Of a stretch of DNA of 41,603 nucleotides, positions 1-7,017 are shown in pieces. The position numbers were made by a program, and so were the translations under genes. The stretch comes from Streptococcus suis YS161. Its GTDB lineage: Bacteria; Bacillota; Bacilli; Lactobacillales; Streptococcaceae. The first letter of the stretch is position 1. Every line of letters starts with the position of its first letter. The notes below the pieces were generated by a model. That model saw only the letters and a program-made list of their open reading frames with translations. It did not search any database and was not told the DNA's origin. Where the stretch lies: the NCBI RefSeq assembly GCF_002760245.1, contig NZ_ASCA01000008.1, forward strand, positions 1 through 41,603, written 5' to 3'.

Positions 1-61
1 TTAAATAATCGCCTTGCCTTTCGTATTTGCCGCCCATTTCCTCAAAAATTGTCTTTGCCAT
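1..61 (-). CDS. TnpV-like transposon protein, 5' end only
   Basis: Twenty codons are visible, starting at the ATG at 61 behind a GGAGG ribosome binding site, and reading MAKTIFEEMGGKYERQGDYL before leaving the window. This N-terminus matches what I recall of TnpV-family proteins carried by integrative and mobilisable elements of Firmicutes. Its role in those elements is not established. It lies outside the phage, next to a relaxase remnant, so it marks the element the phage integrated into. Only the start is present, so length and integrity cannot be judged. Confidence 0.6.
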   Translation of the reverse strand, partial: MAKTIFEEMGGKYERQGDYL

Positions 62-112
62 TGTCTGTTACCTCCACATTCTTTTTTATTTTGAATGTCC
101 GCAAAATCCGTC

Positions 113-328
113 CTACATCCATTGGAGCTTATGACCGTTCTCATAATTTACGGAATTGACAATAAAGTGCGTGTGTATATGCCCCTTGTCTATATGCGTG
201 GCTATCAGAACTTCATGCCCTTTCCATGCCTTTGTATGCTCTGCCAGCTCGACAGCGTTCTTGTGAGCCTGCTCCGGGGTTATTTCCTCGTCCTCATGGT
301 AGGATTGCACATAATGCTTACGTTTGCT
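113..328 (-). pseudogene. Relaxase (MobA/VirD2-type) fragment interrupted by the prophage
   Basis: The frame is open from immediately after the recombinase stop codon to a TAG at 113-115, about 71 codons. It contains the metal-binding histidine motif of relaxases in HIDKGHIHTHFIVNSVN. Intact relaxases nick oriT and pilot DNA in conjugation. Residues before the remnant, including the catalytic tyrosine region, are missing on the phage side. After LQW the frame stops at once and the TnpV gene follows within about 50 bases, so the C-terminal part is missing as well. It is a remnant of an integrative element's mobilisation gene. The other half should lie beyond the right edge of the window. Confidence 0.7.
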
Positions 329-331
329 TTA
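307..331. other. Putative phage-host attachment junction (att)
   Basis: The relaxase-like reading frame begins immediately beyond the recombinase stop codon (329-331). Homology to relaxase is recognisable from about position 319 leftward, so the crossover must fall in this short interval. Large serine recombinases cross over at a 2-bp core, so no long direct repeat is expected. The partner site is outside the window, so the exact core cannot be fixed. Confidence 0.45.
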
Positions 332-1717
332 TAAATCTACCTCAGTTCCTTCCAGTAAACAAACGGTTATTTCACCATCAAGTCCTATCCTGATATGGTC
401 TAGCACTCGGCACATATCTGAGGGGTTGAAGTCTATCTGCTCCTGCCTAAGCAGGTCACTCAATGCCATGCTGTAGTGCTTATCCAGTAGGCGATTCTCT
501 GCTAAGATTTTCTCCCACTTGCCATCAAGCAAATCAATGTTCTCGCTTAGTAGCTCTAATGCCTTTAGAAAAATCTGCTCGAGTGTCGCCTCATCCAAAT
601 GGCTACTGTAACACCCTTCAACACCCTTTATGCGATAGCGGTTGTTACATTGCCAAACTTTACGTTTCCCTCGGCTGGTTGCCCAATTCTTCCGTCCAAA
701 GGCTGACCCGCAGGCTCCGCAGAACACCTTGGTGGTAAATGGGTTGTCCTCACTCTGCATGATATAAGATTTGAGCTGATGCTCATCTCGGTAGGTTTTG
801 CGTCTAGCCATTTCCAGTTGAACAGTCTCCCAAGTCTCCTCATCAATAATGGCCTCATGGCTATTTTCTACATAGTATTGGTTAACCTGACCGTCATTTT
901 GAACTCGTTTCTTAGTCAGAAAATCAACGGTAAAAGTCTTTTGCAATAAGGCATCACCCTTGTACTTTTCATTTTGAAGCATTTTCTGTATAGCACTTGG
1001 ATACCAATTTGCCTTTCCTGTCCAACCAGGTATTTCATTGTCATTCAAATACTTAGCAATGGATTCAGGACTGTACCCCTCTAAGAATTTCTCGTATATG
1101 AATTTAACAGTTTCAGCTTGCTGAGGGTTAATGATAAGCCTACCATTCTCATCCTTGTCATAACCCATGAACTTTGTGGTATTCACGCGCACCTCACCAC
1201 GTTCAAACTTTTTACGAATTCCCCACGTCGCATTCTCTGAGATCGAGCGTGACTCATCCTGTGCTAAGGAAGAAAGGATTGTAAGGAGAACTTCACCTTT
1301 GGAATCTAGGCTGTCAATATTCTCCTTCTCAAAAGTCACACCAACACCAAGTTCTTTCAACTCTCGGACGTATTTTATACAATCAAGGGTGTTTCTTGCA
1401 AAGCGACTGATCGACTTTACCAAAATCCTATCCACCTTACCAGCCCTACAATCTTGTATCAAGCGGTTAAAAGCATCACGTTTTTTGGTATTAGTTGCTG
1501 AGATGCCCTCATCCGCATAGATGTCAACTAACTCATAGTCCTCGTGTTTGGAGATATAATCTCGGTAATAATTAACTTGGTTTTCATAACTTGATAGCTG
1601 TTCGTCTTGGTCGGTGGACACTCGGCAATATGCGGCTACATTGACTTTCTTTCTGACCTGATGTTGAACGCTGGTCTGCACTTTCTTGGCCGGAATAACT
1701 GTAATACTTTTCCCCAT
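329..1717 (-). CDS. Large serine recombinase (integrase), second of a pair
   Basis: This 462-residue protein has the resolvase catalytic domain at residues 25-175, with the nucleophilic serine in AAYCRVST and the arginine-rich SISRFARNT motif. A recombinase DNA-binding domain follows (about 190-300), then a zinc-ribbon CGACGS...C at about 345-385 and a helical C-terminus. Such enzymes integrate and excise phage DNA by 2-bp staggered cuts. Its stop codon abuts the presumed attachment junction, the usual place for a phage integrase. Its 5' end overlaps the upstream recombinase by 134 bases, implying coupled translation. It is the more complete of the two and the likelier integrase; the pair may act together. 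Confidence 0.88.
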   Translation of the reverse strand: MGKSITVIPAKKVQTSVQHQVRKKVNVAAYCRVSTDQDEQLSSYENQVNYYRDYISKHEDYELVDIYADEGISATNTKKRDAFNRLIQDCRAGKVDRILVKSISRFARNTLDCIKYVRELKELGVGVTFEKENIDSLDSKGEVLLTILSSLAQDESRSISENATWGIRKKFERGEVRVNTTKFMGYDKDENGRLIINPQQAETVKFIYEKFLEGYSPESIAKYLNDNEIPGWTGKANWYPSAIQKMLQNEKYKGDALLQKTFTVDFLTKKRVQNDGQVNQYYVENSHEAIIDEETWETVQLEMARRKTYRDEHQLKSYIMQSEDNPFTTKVFCGACGSAFGRKNWATSRGKRKVWQCNNRYRIKGVEGCYSSHLDEATLEQIFLKALELLSENIDLLDGKWEKILAENRLLDKHYSMALSDLLRQEQIDFNPSDMCRVLDHIRIGLDGEITVCLLEGTEVDL

Positions 1718-2825
1718 CTCTATCCCTTTCTATCACTTTTACTGGCGAGGTTACTGTCCAATTTGAGATATCTACTTCTGGCACACGCATCCCTTGACAA
1801 GCTGCTTTTCCTTCCTTAATGTATTTGGAACAGCACCAAACAATTTTTTTCTTGTAAGAAACTTGTCTCTTTAGAGTCGAACCACAATGCTGACACTTTA
1901 ATAACCCCGTAAATTTATAGGTTTTGTTTCTACCTTGTTGCCATCTTCTACTGTTTAGTTTTACCTGGACTGCTTGCCAATCTTCCATTGAAATAATAGC
2001 TTCATGATTATCCTCTATCAGGTATTGTTCGAGTTCCCCCTGATTCAATTTTTTAGGACCATTCACACCATCGTGAAAATACTTCTGCAATAAGACCGAA
2101 CCGTTGTATTTTTCATTGCTTAACATTTGACGGATTGTGGTGTCATGCCATTTAGCACCTGTAACCGTCGCAACTCCCTTTTCATTTAACAGTTTGGCAA
2201 TACGATGAGTACCATACCCTTCAAGGTAAAGTGCAAATATTTTTCTGACTATCAAAGCTTCTTCTGGATTGATAATCAACTCACCATTCTCGTCTATATC
2301 ATATCCTAAGAATCGCTTGGTGTTAATGACTAGCTCTCCTCGTTGAAACTTCTTTTGAAATGCCCAACGTTGATTGCCACTCATACTCCTCAACTCGTCC
2401 TCAGCAATACTAGCTAATACTGAAAGCATCACTTCCCCTTCACTAGAAAGGGTATGAATGTTTTGTTCCTCAAAGAAAATGTCTACTCCTATTGCCTTCA
2501 GTTCACGACTAATTTCAAGAACTGTAACCGTGTTTCTAGCAAATCGAGCAATTGACTTGGTATGAATAATATCAATCATACCTTTACGACAATTTTCAAT
2601 CATGGCTTGAAAATTTGGACGATTATCCTTAGAACCAGATATACCTCTGTCATGATAAACACCTACAAAATCAATATCGTCTCTATTGGAATACAGGTTT
2701 TCAAAATAATGTTTCTGATTTTCTAACGATTCTAACTGACTTCCATTAGTCGTCGAAACTCGAATGTAGGCACAGATCCTCTGCTTGTGTTTTTGTTTAT
2801 TGACTCTAATCTTTTTTACGGACAT
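1584..2825 (-). CDS. Large serine recombinase, first of a pair
   Basis: The 413 residues contain a resolvase domain (serine in CAYIRVST near residue 22, then SIARFARNT), a recombinase domain with NEKYNGSVLLQKYF, and a zinc ribbon CQHCGS...CC near 340-370. There is no long coiled-coil C-terminal extension like that of the neighbouring recombinase. The last 45 or so residues are encoded inside the next gene in another frame and end RPRRTAIKL. This could be a conserved overlap or read-through after loss of a stop. The start follows GGAAGGAGAG. Tandem serine recombinases occur in several streptococcal phages and mefA elements. Which of the two is required for integration cannot be told from sequence. 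Confidence 0.82.
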   Translation of the reverse strand: MSVKKIRVNKQKHKQRICAYIRVSTTNGSQLESLENQKHYFENLYSNRDDIDFVGVYHDRGISGSKDNRPNFQAMIENCRKGMIDIIHTKSIARFARNTVTVLEISRELKAIGVDIFFEEQNIHTLSSEGEVMLSVLASIAEDELRSMSGNQRWAFQKKFQRGELVINTKRFLGYDIDENGELIINPEEALIVRKIFALYLEGYGTHRIAKLLNEKGVATVTGAKWHDTTIRQMLSNEKYNGSVLLQKYFHDGVNGPKKLNQGELEQYLIEDNHEAIISMEDWQAVQVKLNSRRWQQGRNKTYKFTGLLKCQHCGSTLKRQVSYKKKIVWCCSKYIKEGKAACQGMRVPEVDISNWTVTSPVKVIERDRDGEKYYSYSGQESADQRSTSGQKESQCSRILPSVHRPRRTAIKL

Positions 2826-2941
2826 TTACTCTCCTTCCTATGTAATGGCACACTATATATCACTCTAAAGGGAAAATAAGTCAAGTTATCAGACAAACTA
2901 ATTCGACCTGATAAATTTATGCCAAAGTTCATGGAATACAA
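2816..2941 (-). CDS. Possible 41-residue leader peptide before the recombinases
   Basis: A TTG at 2941 lies five bases after a perfect AGGAGG (an ATG at 2932 is in frame). The frame stays open for 41 codons and stops at 2816, ten bases inside the recombinase gene. The arrangement, bipartite motif then AGGAGG then ORF, mirrors that at 33893-33940. The stop overlapping the next start would suit translational coupling. I recognise no family, and a chance ORF of this length is quite possible. A small excision factor is only speculation. Confidence 0.22.
   Translation of the reverse strand: MYSMNFGINLSGRISLSDNLTYFPFRVIYSVPLHRKESKCP
2856..2884 (-). promoter_or_regulatory. Candidate sigma-A promoter for the recombinase genes
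   Basis: On the minus strand TTGACT (2879-2884) is followed after 17 bases by GATATA (2856-2861), about 30 bases before the recombinase ATG at 2825. Confidence 0.5.
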
Positions 2942-2955
2942 ATATTCCTCCTACC

Positions 2956-2986
2956 TTACTAGGTAGGTTTGGGAGTAATTTTTCCG
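2956..2986 (-). promoter_or_regulatory. Bipartite phage motif, copy A (toward recombinases)
   Basis: The minus strand reads CGGAAAAA, 13 bases, then TACCTAGTAA, matching three other copies at 33702-33923 with identical spacing. The copy also sits in a hairpin-capable palindrome CCTACC-TTACTA-GGTAGG (2950-2967). It points toward the recombinase genes. Confidence 0.6.
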
Positions 2987-2997
2987 CACTTATTGAA

Positions 2998-3040
2998 AAA
3001 AAAAGCAAAAAAATAAAGCCTGATGTTCCCACCAGGCTTA
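2998..3040 (-). terminator. Intrinsic terminator after the endolysin and late operon
   Basis: The 7-bp stem AAGCCTG/CAGGCTT (3016-3022 with 3033-3039) has a 10-base loop. On the minus strand a T-rich tract follows (A-rich 2995-3015 on the plus strand). It lies nine bases past the endolysin stop. Confidence 0.85.
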
Positions 3041-3048
3041 AGACTTAA

Positions 3049-4518
3049 TTATGATATTCTAAACCAACCTACAACTTTACCGAGTTTAACTGTTCCAGTA
3101 GAATCGTAGAGTGAGCCATCCGCCATCCATTGCCGTTTCACACGACGAGTAATTCCACCGCCACCAATTTCTAATTGGTCATTGATACCGTTCTTATTAT
3201 AGTCAGAATATCCATCAATATTCTGTTCCACACCATCAATACTTTTTCCGTCAGAATCCGTCACACAGACACCAATATGCCCATAAACCATACCATCTGT
3301 TTGAATAACATAGAAATCACCTGCTTTAGGATTCACACCCCAAGCATCGTAGATTACTTGGAAACCATTTGATTTTGCTTTCTTCAAACAGTCAATGGCA
3401 TTAGTATAGGACATATTCTTGTCCGTCAACTCTTGCACAATCTTATCCACCAAGGCGACACACTGCCCACCGTAAGGGTTAGATGGAACGGTCACCTTTT
3501 GACCGACCTTGGATAATGCTGACGCAACCACACGGCTTGCAACACTGGTTGGAATAGCCGTTGTTGTTCTTGAAGCTACGTTAACCTTGAGTGTTTGTCC
3601 AACTTTCAGGATATCCGACTTCTTCAAACCATTCACCACAAGAAGGGCATCCACTGATAGACCAAACTTCCGAGCGATTCCATAATACGTATCGCCTTTC
3701 TGTGCTTGATAGGTCTGCTCACTATGGCCTTTAGTTGTTCCTTCTACATCCTGCTCAAGCACCCATGACTTGATTCCATCAAGTAGATAAGCTCTCTTAC
3801 TGTTGGACTGGTGAACATTTTTTACTTGGAGGATTTTGTAGGTTCGCCCCTTGACCCAGTTGGCGATTTTCTGACCAGTCTGATAATGAGTCGCATGAGG
3901 CAACACCCTAAGACTATCACCAACAAGATAGATTGGTTTTGAAGGAGTTCCTGAACTCCCAACAGTTGAACTGGGTGTCGAGTGTACAATTGTCTTGACT
4001 TCAACTCCTGTTATAGCTGATACAAGACCTCTCGCAATATCCTCTTTCTTGTTCTCAAAAATCGCCATATCTTGCTCATTATCGATGAAGGCAATTTCCA
4101 CCAAACGATAAGTATATCCACGACTTGCTGCTTGGTTGGCATTATAGAGCCAATCTACCTTCTTAATGCCACGATTTTGGAAATAACGTGAAAGGAGAGA
4201 TAGGATGGCCATATCTTCCTTGTCTGCTTCTAAGGAAGATTGAATCAAGACTTCTGTCCCTTTGGCACTACCATTAAAGGCATTGAAGTGCAATTCAGTA
4301 ATCGAGTCGTATCCCTTACCAATACTAGTAATACTCCGATAATCATAAACATTTTGTTCGGTAATAAAATCAATCTGTTGTCCACTGTACTTAGACATTA
4401 ACTTGGCTAATTCTCGAACCTTTCCTGCTTCTGTGATGCCTAGTTTGGCATTCACTGCTCCAGGATCATAGCCTGTTCGCCCTTGCCCATGACCACAAAT
4501 GACTAGATGTTTTCCCAT
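3049..4518 (-). CDS. Endolysin: amidase - SH3-like - LysM - CHAP
   Basis: This 489-residue lysin releases phage by cutting peptidoglycan. Residues 1-172 form a zinc-dependent N-acetylmuramoyl-L-alanine amidase with candidate metal or catalytic residues His10, Glu30, His77 (ELHFNA) and Glu141. Residues about 195-258 look like an SH3-type linker or binding domain. Residues 269-312 are a LysM domain (QKGDTYYGIARKFG). Residues 330-489 are a CHAP domain with Cys353 (GGQCVALVD) and His414 (YGHIGVC). The order and length resemble PlySK1249 from a S. dysgalactiae prophage, which has both amidase and CHAP activity; that is family knowledge, not shown here. There is no signal peptide, so export needs the holin six bases upstream. 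Confidence 0.93.
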   Translation of the reverse strand: MGKHLVICGHGQGRTGYDPGAVNAKLGITEAGKVRELAKLMSKYSGQQIDFITEQNVYDYRSITSIGKGYDSITELHFNAFNGSAKGTEVLIQSSLEADKEDMAILSLLSRYFQNRGIKKVDWLYNANQAASRGYTYRLVEIAFIDNEQDMAIFENKKEDIARGLVSAITGVEVKTIVHSTPSSTVGSSGTPSKPIYLVGDSLRVLPHATHYQTGQKIANWVKGRTYKILQVKNVHQSNSKRAYLLDGIKSWVLEQDVEGTTKGHSEQTYQAQKGDTYYGIARKFGLSVDALLVVNGLKKSDILKVGQTLKVNVASRTTTAIPTSVASRVVASALSKVGQKVTVPSNPYGGQCVALVDKIVQELTDKNMSYTNAIDCLKKAKSNGFQVIYDAWGVNPKAGDFYVIQTDGMVYGHIGVCVTDSDGKSIDGVEQNIDGYSDYNKNGINDQLEIGGGGITRRVKRQWMADGSLYDSTGTVKLGKVVGWFRIS

Positions 4519-4524
4519 ATCTTC

Positions 4525-4920
4525 TCACCTCTCGTTGATTTGTTTTAAGATTGCTTGTAGTTTCTCAGGTATCGGTAGACCAATTCGAACGGTATTTTCT
4601 AGAATGCTTAACCCTTCATTACTGAGATAAAAGAAAATGACCATGGTTCGAATTGTTCCACCCTGCTTGATGATTGCAGTATCAATCATATGGCCTAATG
4701 AAACTAAAAATAAAATGGCTATCTTTTTAAAGATGCCATGAAAACCGATACTACTTGACAATTGTTTCTCTACAACTGCCGCAAAAATTCCTGTTAGATA
4801 GTCAATAATAATGAAGACAAGTAGGGCATACAGGATACCATCCAATTCTCCAAATAGACTACCAATCAAGCCTCCAATCATAGAGAATAAAATCTTATTA
4901 AGTGTTAACAATTCCTTCAT
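4525..4920 (-). CDS. Holin, phage_holin_4 (toxin secretion/lysis holin) family
   Basis: The 131-residue protein has about three hydrophobic segments (residues 9-22, 28-50 and 67-83, with further hydrophobic stretches to 105) and a polar C-terminus. The pattern DYLTGIFAAVVEKQLSSSIG is characteristic of this holin family. It forms membrane lesions that release the endolysin, whose gene follows six bases later. The start overlaps the end of the upstream gene by 23 bases. Confidence 0.88.
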   Translation of the reverse strand: MKELLTLNKILFSMIGGLIGSLFGELDGILYALLVFIIIDYLTGIFAAVVEKQLSSSIGFHGIFKKIAILFLVSLGHMIDTAIIKQGGTIRTMVIFFYLSNEGLSILENTVRIGLPIPEKLQAILKQINER

Positions 4921-5266
4921 CGGTCACCTCACTTTCTACTGAACCTTCCTGCACAATGGTAGGGTCTGACCAATCTGGTTGACCGTTCTCATCAAACCGC
5001 ATCAGATAGAAACAATCATGGAACAGATCAGAAAGGTTCAGTGTTAATGTGGTACTGCCCCACTGATTAAATGCCCAAACTGTTTCTGTAGTAACTAACT
5101 GGCGCTTTCCATTTTTAATGGCAGGTCGCCTTACTTCTTCAAGATACATGTAAAAATCCTGCTCAGCTGTCTTACATCGGATGAACTCTCCATTCTTGCG
5201 CATGTAGGCAAGAGCTGTCTCCAAATCAAATGGTTCTGTTACTTTGTCAATATTGAGTAGTGCCAT
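4898..5266 (-). CDS. Conserved phage protein of unknown function between tail fibre and holin
   Basis: This 122-residue soluble protein has no signal peptide or membrane segment. It is acidic toward the C-terminus (DWSDPTIVQEGSVESEVTDEG). Proteins of similar size occupy the slot between the receptor-binding gene and holin in many streptococcal phages, often labelled as domains of unknown function. I cannot assign a role. It has a short gap to the upstream coiled-coil gene and overlaps the holin start, so the three are co-translated. Confidence 0.7.
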   Translation of the reverse strand: MALLNIDKVTEPFDLETALAYMRKNGEFIRCKTAEQDFYMYLEEVRRPAIKNGKRQLVTTETVWAFNQWGSTTLTLNLSDLFHDCFYLMRFDENGQPDWSDPTIVQEGSVESEVTDEGIVNT

Positions 5267-5271
5267 AATCG

Positions 5272-5478
5272 CTATTCTCCTTTCCCTACTCCAGGTTTTG
5301 TCTGAACTTCTAACAACTCAGTCAATTCCTGTTTTTCTTTCCGCAATTGACTAAGCTCCTCATCTCTTTCCACCAATTGGATAGCGATGAGGTTCTTAGC
5401 GGTAATTTCATCAGAGAGCTTTGTGACAAGCTCCTGAATAGTTAGTTTTAATGATTGGTTGATTTGTTCTAGATTCAT
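5272..5478 (-). CDS. Small coiled-coil phage protein
   Basis: The 68-residue protein is almost wholly helical with heptad spacing from about residue 8 to 57, such as ELSQLRKEKQELTELLEVQ, and no membrane segment. The ATG at 5478 follows GGAG and starts 13 bases after the stop of the tail gene. Small coiled-coil proteins in this position are common in streptococcal phages and may be minor tail or lysis-associated proteins, but no function can be derived here. Confidence 0.68.
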   Translation of the reverse strand: MNLEQINQSLKLTIQELVTKLSDEITAKNLIAIQLVERDEELSQLRKEKQELTELLEVQTKPGVGKGE

Positions 5479-5490
5479 CCGTGAACTCCT

Positions 5491-7017
5491 TTATTTAATC
5501 GTATCCCATGTCAAGATGACGTCACCTCGACCTGTGATGTTTACTAAGTGTTTAAAATTGTGATTGAATTGATGAAGTACGTCTTTCAAGCTGACATAGG
5601 TTGTCCCATTTCGATAGATGCGGATATCTCCGATATTCAAAATGGAACTTGGGCGGTCGGATGCTTTAAAGGCATCAATACTCAATCGGTTAGGCAACGT
5701 TACTATTTCCCAGCCATCTGGATTTGTGTATGGAGCACTAGCTAAACGTACCTTATCGCCCACCACATCAATTTGGTCGGTATCAGTACCGTTCCATGCT
5801 CTAATCCCTACAAAGCCACCGTCATTGGCGTTCCAGTTGTTCCATCGATTCGAACCGATAATGGTTACACCACATGGTTTCCCGTTTGATGTTCCTGTCT
5901 CAAAGGAAACCCATTGGTGGGGATATCCACTAACCTCTCGAGAAATGGATGGAGAGTTTGTATAGAACTTGATGTTTCCAAGTGATAGATTGATTTTCAT
6001 AGCTCCGTTGATTGCTGACAAAATACCTCCAGAAATTTTGTTGGCAGATAGGGTTACTGACTGCACTTGAGTTATGAAGGCTGATTTGGCGAATAACTGC
6101 TTGAGATAGGCTTCCGTTGCCATAAACTTGGTGAAGAAAGCTTGGTCAACCTTTAACTTATCCGCAGTGATAGCTTCTGCTCCAATTCGAGCCGCTGATA
6201 TGATGCCTGACGTAATCTTTCCTGCATCAAGACTGGCAATCTTTCCGCTCGCAATCACACCATCTTGGATATAGGTCGTGCCTGTTATTTGAACGAGTTT
6301 TCCATCAATCTTGACTGTGCCATCCTTATTGAGATTAAGTTGACTCAATACTGTTCCAGCACTGGTCAAATTTCGAACCGACCACGCCCCTGCAAGTGTT
6401 GAAACCTGCGTTTGAATGGCAGTTACTGTGGCAGTTGTCGCTCGACTTGTTTCTAGATTGCCAACTCGTGTCACAATCCCATTAGCCGTTTGAACAACCT
6501 GACTGATTTGATTGGTGTGATCTCCAATGGTCCGAGTGTGACTACTTACAGTATCCCGCACTTCATGAAAGGCGGTCACTGTCGTAAAGTCGTCTAATGA
6601 TGGTGTCCAATAGTCTGGAAAGATATCACCAGTTGATACCATTAAGGCTCTCACATGAAACTTACCTGTCTTAACCCCATCAATTCTGACTTGAAGTTCA
6701 AACCCTTTTGACTGTTGGTACATCTCTTGAGTGACGGTAGAGGTTAGTTTGATTAACCGATAATTATTACCAGTTGTCAGATTACTGCTCCATTTATTGT
6801 AGAAAGGGTGATACAAATTCCAGTTGGTCCATGTCCAAACATTTTGACTATCCAAGATTGGACCTTGGAGTTTCATAGAACGAGTCGTCACCGCAGGGTC
6901 AAAGGTAATCTCATCCGCTGAGATATGAACATATAAATGGACTTTTGACCCGATATAGATACCACTATTATCTCCAAATTGTACTCTTCCTAAAGAGGCT
7001 ATCCAGTTACTACTCAC
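5491..7017 (-). CDS. C-terminal part of tail Tal/receptor-binding protein, separated by frameshift
   Basis: The 508-residue frame begins at a GTG at 7017 that has no ribosome binding site. Upstream it stays open through codons reading GGAYQTINVSS, so it is not a natural gene start. Deleting one G from the run at 7035-7041 joins it smoothly to the preceding tail gene (RNLIAGTSDRWG then AYQTINVSS). It contains a carbohydrate-module-like N-terminal stretch and repeated HTNQISQVVQTANGIVTRV coiled-coil segments. A KITSGIISAARIGAEAITADKL repeat-like region typical of phage tail spike stalks follows, then a beta-rich C-terminus. The likely role is host receptor contact. As it stands, this part would be untranslated unless the frame is restored. 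Confidence 0.75.
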   Translation of the reverse strand: MSSNWIASLGRVQFGDNSGIYIGSKVHLYVHISADEITFDPAVTTRSMKLQGPILDSQNVWTWTNWNLYHPFYNKWSSNLTTGNNYRLIKLTSTVTQEMYQQSKGFELQVRIDGVKTGKFHVRALMVSTGDIFPDYWTPSLDDFTTVTAFHEVRDTVSSHTRTIGDHTNQISQVVQTANGIVTRVGNLETSRATTATVTAIQTQVSTLAGAWSVRNLTSAGTVLSQLNLNKDGTVKIDGKLVQITGTTYIQDGVIASGKIASLDAGKITSGIISAARIGAEAITADKLKVDQAFFTKFMATEAYLKQLFAKSAFITQVQSVTLSANKISGGILSAINGAMKINLSLGNIKFYTNSPSISREVSGYPHQWVSFETGTSNGKPCGVTIIGSNRWNNWNANDGGFVGIRAWNGTDTDQIDVVGDKVRLASAPYTNPDGWEIVTLPNRLSIDAFKASDRPSSILNIGDIRIYRNGTTYVSLKDVLHQFNHNFKHLVNITGRGDVILTWDTIK

